This document shows positions 18,750-27,421 of a stretch of DNA of 64,000 nucleotides, in pieces. A program made the translations under genes and the position numbers. The notes beneath the pieces were generated by a model. It saw only the letters and a program-made list of their open reading frames with translations, had not been told where the DNA came from and did not search any database. Origin of the DNA: Cyclobacteriaceae bacterium (GTDB taxonomy: Bacteria > Bacteroidota > Bacteroidia > Cytophagales > Cyclobacteriaceae); contig JAEUUJ010000077.1 in NCBI GenBank assembly GCA_016786495.1, positions 1 to 64,000 of the forward strand, read 5' to 3'. The first letter of the stretch is position 1. Every line of letters begins with the position of its first letter.

Positions 18750-20297
18750 CTATTGAGTAAGTATAATGGTGGCATACGCGGACAGCGTAAGCTCGTTTTC
18801 GTTTAAGATTACTTCTTCACCGGACGCAAATCCGACCTTTCTAAAAGCGCTTACATCCGGACCGAGTTTTATGGTTACACGGTCCGCACTGATATTGTGA
18901 ATCACAAGCTCTGTCGCAGAATCAAAGGTGCGTTTAAATCCAACAATCGACGAGGGCAAGCCGGGTAAGGCTGCTATCGAACCAAAGGTTAGCGGCTTGC
19001 TGGAGTTCCGGTACTGAATCAGGTTGCGATAATGCTGGAGGAGCGATTTCGTGTTATCCGATTGCGTTTTAACATCCGCAACCGAATCTGCCAGATTAAA
19101 TTTCGGTGTCATCCAATGGGCTGTAATTTTTTCATCGCCCCATAGGAAAGGTTCGCGGATAAACTCATCGGGCTTCGTTCCGCGCATGCCCAGTTCTTCA
19201 CCGTAGTAGACGTAAGGCGCACCGGTGAGCGTGAGCAGAATAGAGGCTGCCACTCTTGCTTTGCCGGGATCGTTACCCAACTGACTCATGATCCGATTTT
19301 GATCGTGATTGGTCAGAATAGGCGCATCAATAAACTCCGGGTTGGAGGATTTAAAGAAGTCGATCTGCTCCACGTAATTCTCAATCAACTCCAGCGAGTC
19401 CTTTCCGGTATTAAGTGTTGCAATTATCCGACTTCCCAAATCGAAGTTAAAAAGTGCAGGCATCCCCTTGGCGAAAGGTGACACCTCGTTGCGATCTGTC
19501 GAATAAACCTCTCCTACCATGTAGATATCGGGCTTGATCTTAACAAGCTGCTCGCGATACCACGCCCAAAATTGATGACAGTCGTACGCGCGGTCGCTCG
19601 GATACAAATGCCGTGCAGCATCAAACCGGAAGCCGTCAACGTTCATTTCTTCGATCCAAAATCGGGCGACACCAACCATTTCATCGCGCACGCTATGATT
19701 ATCAAAATTCAGGTCGGGCATGTGACTGGAAAAGAAACCGTAGTAGTGCTCGGCAGTCGAATCGCCATTCACTTCATGCCATTGACGGATGTTATCCGAA
19801 TCAACCGTTACTTTCTTTTTTGAAATCTGATCGCGGATTGAGTCTTTCTTCGCCCACACAAAGTAATCCCGGTAGGGTGAATTTTTGTCGGCCATGGCCT
19901 GTTCAAACCAGGGATGATTGGTAGCGGTGTGGTTCAGCACCAAGTCGATGATCACATGAATGCCGCGCTTGTGTGCTTCAGTGGTAAACGTTTTAAAATC
20001 TTCCAGCGTGCCGTAATCCGGATGAATGTTCTTGTAATCCGAAACATCGTATTTATGATAGGACGGTGAAGGCATAACCGGCATGAGCCAGATACCGTTC
20101 ACGCCTAACGATTCAACATAATCCAGCTTTTGAGTGAGCCCTTTCAGATCGCCTTTTCCGTCACCATCGGCATCCGCAAATGACAGAACAAAAATCTCAT
20201 ACTTCACGCCATACGGCCACGCATCGCTCACAGTCGTTTTTGATCCGCACGACATGCAGACAAGAACAAGAAAAACTATGGCGAAAATACCTCTCAT
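18750..20297 (-). CDS. Lipoprotein GH13 alpha-amylase family enzyme (second)
   Basis: A GH13 enzyme of the alpha-amylase/oligo-glucosidase type, anchored as a lipoprotein: the signal peptide ends in VCMSC with Cys17. The barrel starts at about residue 28 (VKYEIFVLSFADADGDGKGD). Catalytic residues are intact: Asp226 in DGFRFDAARH, Glu263 in VGEVY, and the Asp of TNHDQNR. It has the TNHPWFEQA segment common to oligosaccharide-active members. An upstream extension in frame lacks the signal peptide; I chose ATG 20297 because it gives the lipobox and overlaps the previous gene's stop as ATGA, a sign of translational coupling. Likely role: periplasmic trimming of maltodextrin. The exact product is not predictable. 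Confidence 0.9.
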   Translation of the reverse strand: MRGIFAIVFLVLVCMSCGSKTTVSDAWPYGVKYEIFVLSFADADGDGKGDLKGLTQKLDYVESLGVNGIWLMPVMPSPSYHKYDVSDYKNIHPDYGTLEDFKTFTTEAHKRGIHVIIDLVLNHTATNHPWFEQAMADKNSPYRDYFVWAKKDSIRDQISKKKVTVDSDNIRQWHEVNGDSTAEHYYGFFSSHMPDLNFDNHSVRDEMVGVARFWIEEMNVDGFRFDAARHLYPSDRAYDCHQFWAWYREQLVKIKPDIYMVGEVYSTDRNEVSPFAKGMPALFNFDLGSRIIATLNTGKDSLELIENYVEQIDFFKSSNPEFIDAPILTNHDQNRIMSQLGNDPGKARVAASILLTLTGAPYVYYGEELGMRGTKPDEFIREPFLWGDEKITAHWMTPKFNLADSVADVKTQSDNTKSLLQHYRNLIQYRNSSKPLTFGSIAALPGLPSSIVGFKRTFDSATELVIHNISADRVTIKLGPDVSAFRKVGFASGEEVILNENELTLSAYATIILTQ

Positions 20298-22069
20298 TCT
20301 TCGATCGTAAAGACGTATGCGCTGTAGGCAGGAAGGTTCATGGAAAGCGTCAGTCCGGTTAATACCTGATCTGAATTTTTCCACAGCACATCGCGCAATT
20401 TATAGTTCTTGTCAGCTTTAAGCTGAAGTGCCGCGACTACGTTTTCAGGGATAACCAGTTTCACCGGCTTTACTTTTGAATCGAAGTTTGAAACGATCAG
20501 CAGCTTTTCCGATCCTGCATGGCGTACGAACGCATGAACATCATCGGAAACCGTCAGATCAAAATACCCACCGGACACAATTGCCGGATTCGTTTGGGAA
20601 AGGTTAAGCAGCGTGCTGTAGAATTTACGCAGGCTTTTCTGCTGTTCACTCAGTAAGGCGCCATCGAACGCACCGCCATTCATCCACTTTTGATGTTCGG
20701 GGACACCCCAGTAATCGAAAATGGTTGTCCGGCCGTCTTTTCCACCAAAGCCTTCTGCTCCGGCTCCCGGCTCGCCCACTTCCTGGCCGAAGTAAATCAT
20801 CACCGGACCCTGGTCAATCGTTGCACTGACTACCATGGCCGGAACAATTTTCCATGCGCTGCCGGCAAAGTCGGGCGATGCAATACGCTGTTCGTCATGG
20901 TTCTCAAGAAAGTGAAGCATGTTCGCGTTGATTCCGTCCAGGCTCTTCTGGATCACATCAATATCCTTTGCACTGCGTTTGTTGTTGATCAGGCCCCGAA
21001 GCGTATCGTATAACTGAACCTTGTCGTAGAGGTAATCGAACTTGCCGGTTTCAATGTAGTTTCGGTATTGCGCGGGATTATAAATCTCCGCCACGAAAAC
21101 GATCTCCGGGTTAACCGCTTTTACCTGCGGGATCGCCCAGTTCCAGAATTCAACCGGAACCATCTCGGCCATGTCGCACCGAAAACCATCTACCTTCTTG
21201 TTCGCCCAGAACACAAGAATGTCTTTCATCTTAATCCATGTGTCGGGAATCGGCTCGAAGTAAGCCTTGTTATTGTTCTGAATATCAACACCATAATTCA
21301 GTTTAACGGTTTCAAACCATTCATTCACACCCGGACTTGCCGTAAACTGATTGTTGCCGGTAACCTTGGCGGGAGTTTCGTTGAACTTGCCATCGGCAGC
21401 CGGATAAAGCGTATCCGCAGGAATGGATTTGAAGTCTTTGGGTACAACAAATGACTCACCCGGCAGGTAATAAAAGTTATTATTGGCCGAGAACTTAACC
21501 GTTTTATCATCCGTTTCCCCGAGGTCTTTAACCCCGGCAGGTTTCGCATCCGACTTGTATGCCCGGGCTATGTGATTCGGCACAAAATCGATCAGCACTT
21601 TCAGGCCGTTGCTATGAGTCCGCTCTACGAGTTGCTCGAACTCTTTCATCCGATCGGGTACGTTAACCGCCAGATCGGGATTCACATCGTAATAGTCTTT
21701 GATAGCATAAGGCGACCCAGCCCTGCCCTTAACAACGTCGGCATCGTCAAGCGCGATACCATATTTGCTGTAGTCGGTTAAAACCGCGTGTTCAATGACA
21801 CCGGTGTACCATACGTGGGTAACGCCCAGATCCTTAATCGATCGCAGCGCAACTCCGTTAATGTCGTTGAATTTCCCCACACCATTTTCGGCCAGCGTTC
21901 CATAAGGCTTGTTTAGGGCAGTCTTATTCCCGAAAAGCCGGGTCATCATCTGGTACACAACCATTTTTGTCGGCTTATTTTTCATAGGAGGTACGGGCGG
22001 AATTTTTTCAGCTTGCCGGGCACATCCAAACACGATAATGCACAGCAAAAAGGGGGCAATTTTGACCAT
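20294..22069 (-). CDS. Lipoprotein GH13 alpha-amylase family enzyme (first)
   Basis: The first gene of the six-gene GlgE operon encodes a 591-residue GH13 lipoprotein (lipobox IVFGC, Cys16). The barrel begins near residue 35 (MVVYQMMTRLFG) and carries Asp299 in DGFRCDMAEMVP, Glu328 in FVAEIY and Asp in LENHDEQR, so it should be active. A C-terminal beta domain follows (about 490-591). It probably cuts imported maltodextrin in the periplasm to maltose-sized products. Its protein differs clearly from the second amylase, so the pair is not a recent duplication. ATG at 22069. A LacI-type operator lies 55 bases upstream and a possible promoter ends 5 bases before the start codon. Confidence 0.9.
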   Translation of the reverse strand: MVKIAPFLLCIIVFGCARQAEKIPPVPPMKNKPTKMVVYQMMTRLFGNKTALNKPYGTLAENGVGKFNDINGVALRSIKDLGVTHVWYTGVIEHAVLTDYSKYGIALDDADVVKGRAGSPYAIKDYYDVNPDLAVNVPDRMKEFEQLVERTHSNGLKVLIDFVPNHIARAYKSDAKPAGVKDLGETDDKTVKFSANNNFYYLPGESFVVPKDFKSIPADTLYPAADGKFNETPAKVTGNNQFTASPGVNEWFETVKLNYGVDIQNNNKAYFEPIPDTWIKMKDILVFWANKKVDGFRCDMAEMVPVEFWNWAIPQVKAVNPEIVFVAEIYNPAQYRNYIETGKFDYLYDKVQLYDTLRGLINNKRSAKDIDVIQKSLDGINANMLHFLENHDEQRIASPDFAGSAWKIVPAMVVSATIDQGPVMIYFGQEVGEPGAGAEGFGGKDGRTTIFDYWGVPEHQKWMNGGAFDGALLSEQQKSLRKFYSTLLNLSQTNPAIVSGGYFDLTVSDDVHAFVRHAGSEKLLIVSNFDSKVKPVKLVIPENVVAALQLKADKNYKLRDVLWKNSDQVLTGLTLSMNLPAYSAYVFTIEE

Positions 22070-22074
22070 CGTTA

Positions 22075-22107
22075 AAGATATACCAATGGTTCAAAAGGGT
22101 CGGTAAA
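22075..22107 (-). promoter_or_regulatory. Putative promoter of the GlgE/amylase operon
   Basis: On the minus strand TTTA (22104-22107), a 21-base spacer and TATATCTT (22075-22082) approximate the Bacteroidota promoter. The -7 box is 5 bases from the ATG, so the transcript would be nearly leaderless. Confidence 0.35.
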
Positions 22108-22123
22108 ACGCGGGGATAAATTT

Positions 22124-22141
22124 TCCGCAAACGGTTGCGCT
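22124..22141. promoter_or_regulatory. LacI-family operator upstream of the GlgE operon
   Basis: TCCGCAAACGGTTGCGCT matches the perfect palindrome upstream of susC at 15 of 18 positions. It lies 55 bases before the first amylase start and overlaps the stop codon of the upstream small membrane protein gene. Confidence 0.65.
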
Positions 22142-22511
22142 AGGCAGCTTTCTTGCGAACTGATCTGAAAAAGCAGAGAACCAGAACCAACTGATTGATT
22201 AGCAAGCCCAGGAACTCGCGTGACTCTTCAATGTAGGGGAACTCCATTTTCAAAACATCATCGAACAGAACGCTTTTATCAGGCTGGCGAAGCCACTCCG
22301 CTACACCTGGGAAAAGAATAATCATGTACACCAGAAACAATACACCAAGGCCCGCCATGAGCCAGCGGTTGTAGTAGTCGAAGATGGCCATCACGCTGAC
22401 AACGGCCATTACACCATAAATCAAAATCCACAAAATCGGATCGGGATCGTTCACCTGAAGTGCGGCAAACGCCAGGAACATGATTGCGAAGAATATATTG
22501 AGATACTTCAT
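22140..22511 (-). CDS. Transmembrane-220-like small membrane protein
   Basis: This 123-residue protein has about four hydrophobic segments and resembles the transmembrane 220 family (TMEM220) of unknown function. The N-terminus shows the typical FAALQVNDPDPILWILIYG segment, followed by a second helix, an NRW turn, a third helix, and a C-terminal helix near LLINQLVLVLCFF. I chose ATG 22511, not the longer frame from 22568, because a GGAAGG ribosome-binding site lies 8 bases upstream and the first membrane helix begins right after. It is on the same strand as the GlgE operon and ends 70 bases before it. No functional link is evident. Confidence 0.7.
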   Translation of the reverse strand: MKYLNIFFAIMFLAFAALQVNDPDPILWILIYGVMAVVSVMAIFDYYNRWLMAGLGVLFLVYMIILFPGVAEWLRQPDKSVLFDDVLKMEFPYIEESREFLGLLINQLVLVLCFFRSVRKKAA

Positions 22512-22689
22512 GACTTTTCCTTCCGGTAGTAAAATAGCAAACTGCGTTACCTTTCGTGGCGATGACAAATCCGGTGAGATACTTCTCCGAATTCAATAAG
22601 CACCTACACGCTTAACTGGCTAAAAGTATTGTTTCTCGTTGAAATTTGAAAATCCCGGCTGGTTACTCAGATCTAAACTTACCGTATCA

Positions 22690-24225
22690 ATGAATCTTAA
22701 ACCAACCCCTGTTCTCATGGCCAGACTTTCCATGACGTTATGTATGACGTTTCTGTTTGGATCGCTCTTCTCGCAAATAATTTACGTCACCCAGTCCGGC
22801 AGCGGATCACTAACGGGATCAAGCTGGTCAAATGCCTACCCTGCCGCCATGCTGCAGCAGGCTATCGATGAAGCATCATCGGAAGTATGGGTAGCCGCGG
22901 GAACATATCGCACCACTTCAGGATCCGATCGCGCGATTTCATTCCATATGAGAAACGGGATAGCGATCTATGGGAGTTTTGCCGGGACGGAGACTCAACT
23001 ATCACAACGTGACCTGTCGGCGGGATTGACCAGCATACTCACGGCTGAAATCGGAAGCTCTGGAATTTCTGACAATAGTTATCATACGATTCATAATTCA
23101 GGATTAAATAACTCTGCAGTTATTGACGGATTTATCATAACCGGAGCCAATGATGATCGTGAAGCGACCGAGACGGAAGGGCTTGGAGGTGGGATTTACA
23201 ACAATGGAAATGCAGGTGTTTGCAGTCCAACCATTCGCAATTGCGTAATCTTCAACAACCGTGCGGTGTTCGGTGCCGGCATTTTCAATAGTGGCTACCT
23301 CGGAGGTAATGCAAGTCCGACAATTACAAACTGCGTAATTGCTTTTAACACGGCAACCAAGGGTGGTGGCGGAATCGATAATTTCGGACTAGCCGGTGTT
23401 GCGAGTCCGGTTATTACGAATACAATCTTCTATGAAAACACCGCTACCGAACGCGCTGGCGCGATGTATTGTTGGGGTGGTAACAACGGTAATGCGAGTC
23501 CGATAGTGCTGAATTCAGTCTTTGTTAACAACCGTGCTACGGATGGAGGAGCGATTGTATCGGATCGGCTTAACGCATCGACAGGAAGTTCCGGAAGTAG
23601 CGACCCGACTCTTAAGAATTGCATCTTTCTGAACAACACAGTAACCGGCACGGGGCCTCAATTCCTGCTGCTGGGTGAAGCCACGATTAACATCACGTAT
23701 TCCGATATCGATTTGGCAGGCCAAACAACTCCGAACGTTATTACAGGTTCGGGTACCGGAAATATCTCGGCCAATCCTGCGTTTGTCAATATTTCTGCAG
23801 CAGCAGGTGTTGACAACATTTGGTTAACAGCAGACGATGGATTGCGACTACAGTCGAATTCGCCTTGCGTGAATTCAGGTAACAATGTCGGAACACCCGA
23901 CACCGATATTCTTTCGAATCCTCGTGTTGCAGATATGACAGTAGATATGGGTGCTTACGAACAAGCGGGAGTGGTAACCGGTCTTGAGGAGCTTTCAACA
24001 AATCAGGCAAACTTCTTCCCCAACCCGGCATCCGAAAAAATTGTGTTTGAAGCAATGCAGTCCGTGCGGGAAGTTGAAGTATTAACAGCACTGGGAAAGC
24101 CAGTGACCCTCATAACTATAAATGAAAACGAAGTGAACGTGCGTCATTTGCCCGAAGGAATGTACTTACTCGTAATCCGATCAGGCAAGCAGACGATGGT
24201 ACGAAAGCTGCTGATCAAGCGATAG
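22690..24225 (+). CDS. Secreted parallel beta-helix protein with T9SS sorting domain
   Basis: A 511-residue extracellular protein. After a signal peptide (FLFGSLFSQ), the body is a right-handed parallel beta-helix: repeated rungs contain GGGI/GAGI and N-x-ASP-x-I-x-N motifs (for example NNGNAGVCSPTIRNC, NSGYLGGNASPTITNC). The C-terminal ~75 residues form a type IX secretion sorting domain, from NFFPNPASEKIVF to a Lys/Arg-rich end. MGAYEQ before it is common in this protein class. No catalytic motif of a polysaccharide lyase could be recognised. ATG 22690 was chosen because the longer frame begins with TTG and delays the signal peptide. It ends 3 bases from the convergent TonB receptor gene. 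Confidence 0.82.
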   Translation: MNLKPTPVLMARLSMTLCMTFLFGSLFSQIIYVTQSGSGSLTGSSWSNAYPAAMLQQAIDEASSEVWVAAGTYRTTSGSDRAISFHMRNGIAIYGSFAGTETQLSQRDLSAGLTSILTAEIGSSGISDNSYHTIHNSGLNNSAVIDGFIITGANDDREATETEGLGGGIYNNGNAGVCSPTIRNCVIFNNRAVFGAGIFNSGYLGGNASPTITNCVIAFNTATKGGGGIDNFGLAGVASPVITNTIFYENTATERAGAMYCWGGNNGNASPIVLNSVFVNNRATDGGAIVSDRLNASTGSSGSSDPTLKNCIFLNNTVTGTGPQFLLLGEATINITYSDIDLAGQTTPNVITGSGTGNISANPAFVNISAAAGVDNIWLTADDGLRLQSNSPCVNSGNNVGTPDTDILSNPRVADMTVDMGAYEQAGVVTGLEELSTNQANFFPNPASEKIVFEAMQSVREVEVLTALGKPVTLITINENEVNVRHLPEGMYLLVIRSGKQTMVRKLLIKR

Positions 24226-24228
24226 CAC

Positions 24229-26535
24229 TTAGAAATCAATCCGATATACCAGCACCGGAATCAGGCCCAACTGGTACTGTGTGTTAATCGCACGCTTTAC
24301 GTGATCGTAATAATGATACGCTTCGTTCTGCGTGTTCAGCAGATTCTGGATATCGATTGCGATTGTGCGGGTATAGTGCTTTTTGTTCTTCCGCCAGTTA
24401 AGCCTCACGTCAAGGCGGAAATAGTCGTTGAGCTTGTTTTCGAATACTGCCACATCGGAGCTATACACGGTGCCGGGCGAAAATTGATCGGGCACAATGC
24501 GCATCTCACGCAAGCCCCCCAGGAGAAGAACTCTTCCGCTTACACCAAATGAACGCTGCGATTCCTTTTTCATTTTCGTCCATTCACGCCCATACGTTGC
24601 GTTGAGGGTATAACTGCCATCGAACCGCGTGCTGCGCTCAACGGCATCGGAGCCTTCGTATAACGACTTATAATACGACCCACCCAGGATGAAATAACTT
24701 TTATCAAAAAATGATTTCTCCGCCAATACTTCGAGCCCGTAGTTGCTGCCGACTCCTTTGGACACAAGTCCCGCTGGCGGATAAACCTCGATTGAATTTA
24801 GTAGCGAGTATGGCGATGATGTTTCTTCTACCGGAACATCAAACAATTTCTGGTAATACGCATTTGATGAGACCCGGAAACCTTTTTCCGACACATAGGT
24901 GTACGCCAGGTCCAGGTGATGCGCTTTGGTTAACTCCAGATTTTTGTTGTCAGCAACATACGTTGTTGTTGCCTGCAACTGACTTACAAGATTGTAGGAT
25001 AATTTAAACGTACTGTTGGGGGTTGCAGCGAACTCAACCCCAACCCGCGGCTCTACCGCACCTGTTTCGTTGTAGGTGAAGTACACATACCGTACAGCGG
25101 TATATGCACTCCAACGATCATCAATCAATACCCGCCACTGGGCATACGGCTGAAGCAATGCACCTTCAACCTTACCGTTTCCGGAAACTTTCGGTGAAAG
25201 ACCCGTTTGATTGACCTGACGAACATCGTCAGCAATATAGTTTACTTGTACACCCGTCTCAATGATGTAATTGTTAAGCCGGGCGTTCATTCGTCCAAAG
25301 CCGGAAACCAATATCTTGTCGAAGCCAAACCGGTCATCATAAATCACATCAGGCTCACCCGCGGCAATTTGTGGAGAAGCAAACTGATCCCTGCTTTGCT
25401 GACTTCCGGACACCGAAACACCCGCGGATAAATTCGCGGAACGCAACGCCTGACTAAACACAAATCCGGTACCGAAATTCTTCGAACGATACTCAATATC
25501 GTACCGATCTTTTTCAACTTCCCAGTCGTCTTCCTCTTTATGTTCAAATGAATTTTTGCTGGCACCCGCAAATCCAAACCACGACAGCGTCCGTCCTTTC
25601 GACAGCGATGAGTTCAGTGAAAATGTCAAATCCTGGAAACTGATGTCTTCATCGCCAAACTTCGCCCCGAGCTGGGATAACAAACCCACCGTTGAGTATC
25701 GGTAATTGGCAACGAACGCGGTCTTCTTCTTTGAACCCAGCGGACCTTCTGCTGCTACATCAAATCCAATTAAACTGGCCTGCGCTGTGTAGTGGTAATC
25801 GGTGGTGTCGCCATTTCGCAGGTTCATATCAATTACCCCTGATAACGCGTTACCGTAGCGTGCCGGCAACGAGCCTGTATAGAAATCCGTTTGCTGCATC
25901 AACTGTGAACTGATGATGTTCACACCCCCTCCGTAGCCCGCAGGTTTATCCGAAAATGTCCCTGCATTGGCAAGGTGATTTGGATTGACCACATCAAGAC
26001 CGTTGATTTTCCAAAGCAATCCCGCAGGTGAATTACCACGGATGACAATCGTGTTATTTTGATCGTTGGCTGTGATCACGCCGGGATACGAGGTAATGAC
26101 ACGCACCGGATCGAAAAAGTTAGCCGGCAAACGCAGTGCCTTTTCGGTGGTAATCGGATGCTCGCCCGGGTCGTACGATTGTGCCCGGCTTGAAACTACT
26201 TCAACCTCATCGAGCACATTTTGAAATTCACGGAGCTGAAGGGTGAGCTCGGCCTTACGGGCCGAAATGACGAGCAATTCCTGCTGCACGCTTTCGTATC
26301 CGGTGAAGGAAACCTTTATGGTATACCTGCCGGGAAATACATCCTGAAAACCAAAAACTCCGGCTGCATCAGACGTGGTACCGATAGAAACGGTGTCATG
26401 CACAAGCAAAACGGTTGCCCCCTGAAGCGGTGCACGCGTAGTAAAGTCTTCTACCCTTCCGGTTATCTGCTGAGTCTGCTGTGCTGCAAGCAGGTGGCCA
26501 CACAACATGCAGGCAAGAAATATCGTCAGTCGCAC
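24229..26535 (-). CDS. TonB-dependent receptor with carboxypeptidase-like N-terminal domain
   Basis: An outer-membrane, TonB-energised receptor of 768 residues. In order: a signal peptide (to LLAAQQ), a carboxypeptidase regulatory-like beta domain (about 22-105, ITGRVEDFTTRAPLQGATV), a plug with VEVVSSRAQSYDPGE and NTIVIRGNSPAGLLWKINGLDV, and a 22-strand barrel ending in Phe. No SusD partner is adjacent, so it is not a SusC. It follows the TAT isomerase gene by 2 bases and is the last gene of the oxidative sugar module, suggesting uptake of that module's substrate. The start is GTG at 26535, chosen because the signal peptide begins there and the previous stop is immediately upstream. Confidence 0.85.
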   Translation of the reverse strand: MRLTIFLACMLCGHLLAAQQTQQITGRVEDFTTRAPLQGATVLLVHDTVSIGTTSDAAGVFGFQDVFPGRYTIKVSFTGYESVQQELLVISARKAELTLQLREFQNVLDEVEVVSSRAQSYDPGEHPITTEKALRLPANFFDPVRVITSYPGVITANDQNNTIVIRGNSPAGLLWKINGLDVVNPNHLANAGTFSDKPAGYGGGVNIISSQLMQQTDFYTGSLPARYGNALSGVIDMNLRNGDTTDYHYTAQASLIGFDVAAEGPLGSKKKTAFVANYRYSTVGLLSQLGAKFGDEDISFQDLTFSLNSSLSKGRTLSWFGFAGASKNSFEHKEEDDWEVEKDRYDIEYRSKNFGTGFVFSQALRSANLSAGVSVSGSQQSRDQFASPQIAAGEPDVIYDDRFGFDKILVSGFGRMNARLNNYIIETGVQVNYIADDVRQVNQTGLSPKVSGNGKVEGALLQPYAQWRVLIDDRWSAYTAVRYVYFTYNETGAVEPRVGVEFAATPNSTFKLSYNLVSQLQATTTYVADNKNLELTKAHHLDLAYTYVSEKGFRVSSNAYYQKLFDVPVEETSSPYSLLNSIEVYPPAGLVSKGVGSNYGLEVLAEKSFFDKSYFILGGSYYKSLYEGSDAVERSTRFDGSYTLNATYGREWTKMKKESQRSFGVSGRVLLLGGLREMRIVPDQFSPGTVYSSDVAVFENKLNDYFRLDVRLNWRKNKKHYTRTIAIDIQNLLNTQNEAYHYYDHVKRAINTQYQLGLIPVLVYRIDF

Positions 26536-26537
26536 AA

Positions 26538-27419
26538 CTACAAGATGCCTTTTAGGTAGCTATAACCGTTTGTAATACTGGTTGACTGGGGACCGGTGAA
26601 ATATTCTTGTTCGAGGAAGAAATGTTTCATACCGGCTTGTTCAGCTGCAGCAAAAATTGGCTTAAAGTCGATTGATCCACTGCCGACATCTGAATTTTTA
26701 GCGCGATCAGCTTTGTCCATGTCTTTCACATGCCACAATTCAAAACGGCCCGGATGATTTTTAAACATAGTTAACGGATCCTGCCCGCCAAATACTACCC
26801 AATAGAGGTCCATCTCCATCGCGACAAGTGATGGATCAAGTTCTTTCAGCATTACATCATACAATACTTCGCCTTCTACTTTTTCGAATTCAAAGGCATG
26901 ATTGTGATAAGCCATGCGCAAGCCATATTGCTTGGAAATTTCACCGGCTTTGTTCAGGATCTCGCACGTACGTTTAATTGCGTCAAGTGAATTGCGTTCG
27001 GTATCATCCAGCCATGCGATGGTAGTATACTCCTGCCCCGCTGCCTTTGCATCCGCTACTGTTTTTTCCCACTGGTTTACGGGGGTTCCGACACGATCCG
27101 GTGTTGACTGCCCGGTGCCATAGTGACCGCTGACCACCTTCATTCCCAAACGTTTTACCTCAGCAGCAAAGTCTGAATAGGCTACTCCAAAAATCTTTCC
27201 GTTGTCGTAGCCGTACGCTTCCACTTCGGTAAATCCCGTATCCGCAACAAGCTTCAGGGTGCCCATTACGTCTTTCTCGAATAGCTCGCGAAGCGTATAA
27301 AGTTGAATCCCGATAGATTTTTTTGCTGTGGTCATGGCGTTACCGCAAGCATACAAAGACGCGAGGCTTAACCCGCCCACAGCAAGCGCTGAACGCTCGA
27401 TAAAAGTTCTTCTGTTCAT
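26538..27419 (-). CDS. TAT-exported xylose-isomerase-like TIM barrel protein
   Basis: Annotated in the family as sugar phosphate isomerase/epimerase (xylose isomerase-like TIM barrel, AP endonuclease 2 superfamily). The 293-residue product begins with a twin-arginine signal (NRRTFIERSALAVGG) that ends in a lipobox-like SLYAC (Cys25), so it is probably a TAT-exported periplasmic lipoprotein. Metal-site residues are plausible in FTEVEAYGY, YHNHAFEF, MEMDLYWV and the final FLEQEYF. A periplasmic location argues against a phosphorylated substrate. Related proteins occur in 3-keto-glycoside pathways together with Gfo/Idh/MocA and DUF1080 proteins, which are all present here. It starts 2 bases after the large cytochrome fusion gene. 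Confidence 0.82.
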   Translation of the reverse strand: MNRRTFIERSALAVGGLSLASLYACGNAMTTAKKSIGIQLYTLRELFEKDVMGTLKLVADTGFTEVEAYGYDNGKIFGVAYSDFAAEVKRLGMKVVSGHYGTGQSTPDRVGTPVNQWEKTVADAKAAGQEYTTIAWLDDTERNSLDAIKRTCEILNKAGEISKQYGLRMAYHNHAFEFEKVEGEVLYDVMLKELDPSLVAMEMDLYWVVFGGQDPLTMFKNHPGRFELWHVKDMDKADRAKNSDVGSGSIDFKPIFAAAEQAGMKHFFLEQEYFTGPQSTSITNGYSYLKGIL

Positions 27420-27421
27420 AG

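Noticed and set aside
18750-20384. Longer start (20384) for the second lipoprotein amylase
   Set aside because: It would bury the lipoprotein signal peptide and overlap the upstream gene by 91 bases; ATG 20297 gives a 4-base ATGA overlap and a proper signal.
22639-22689. Longer start of the beta-helix protein
   Set aside because: It begins with TTG and places 17 non-conserved residues ahead of the signal peptide.
24229-26535. TonB receptor as a second SusC
   Set aside because: It lacks a SusD partner and the SusC plug signature, and is much shorter (768 residues).
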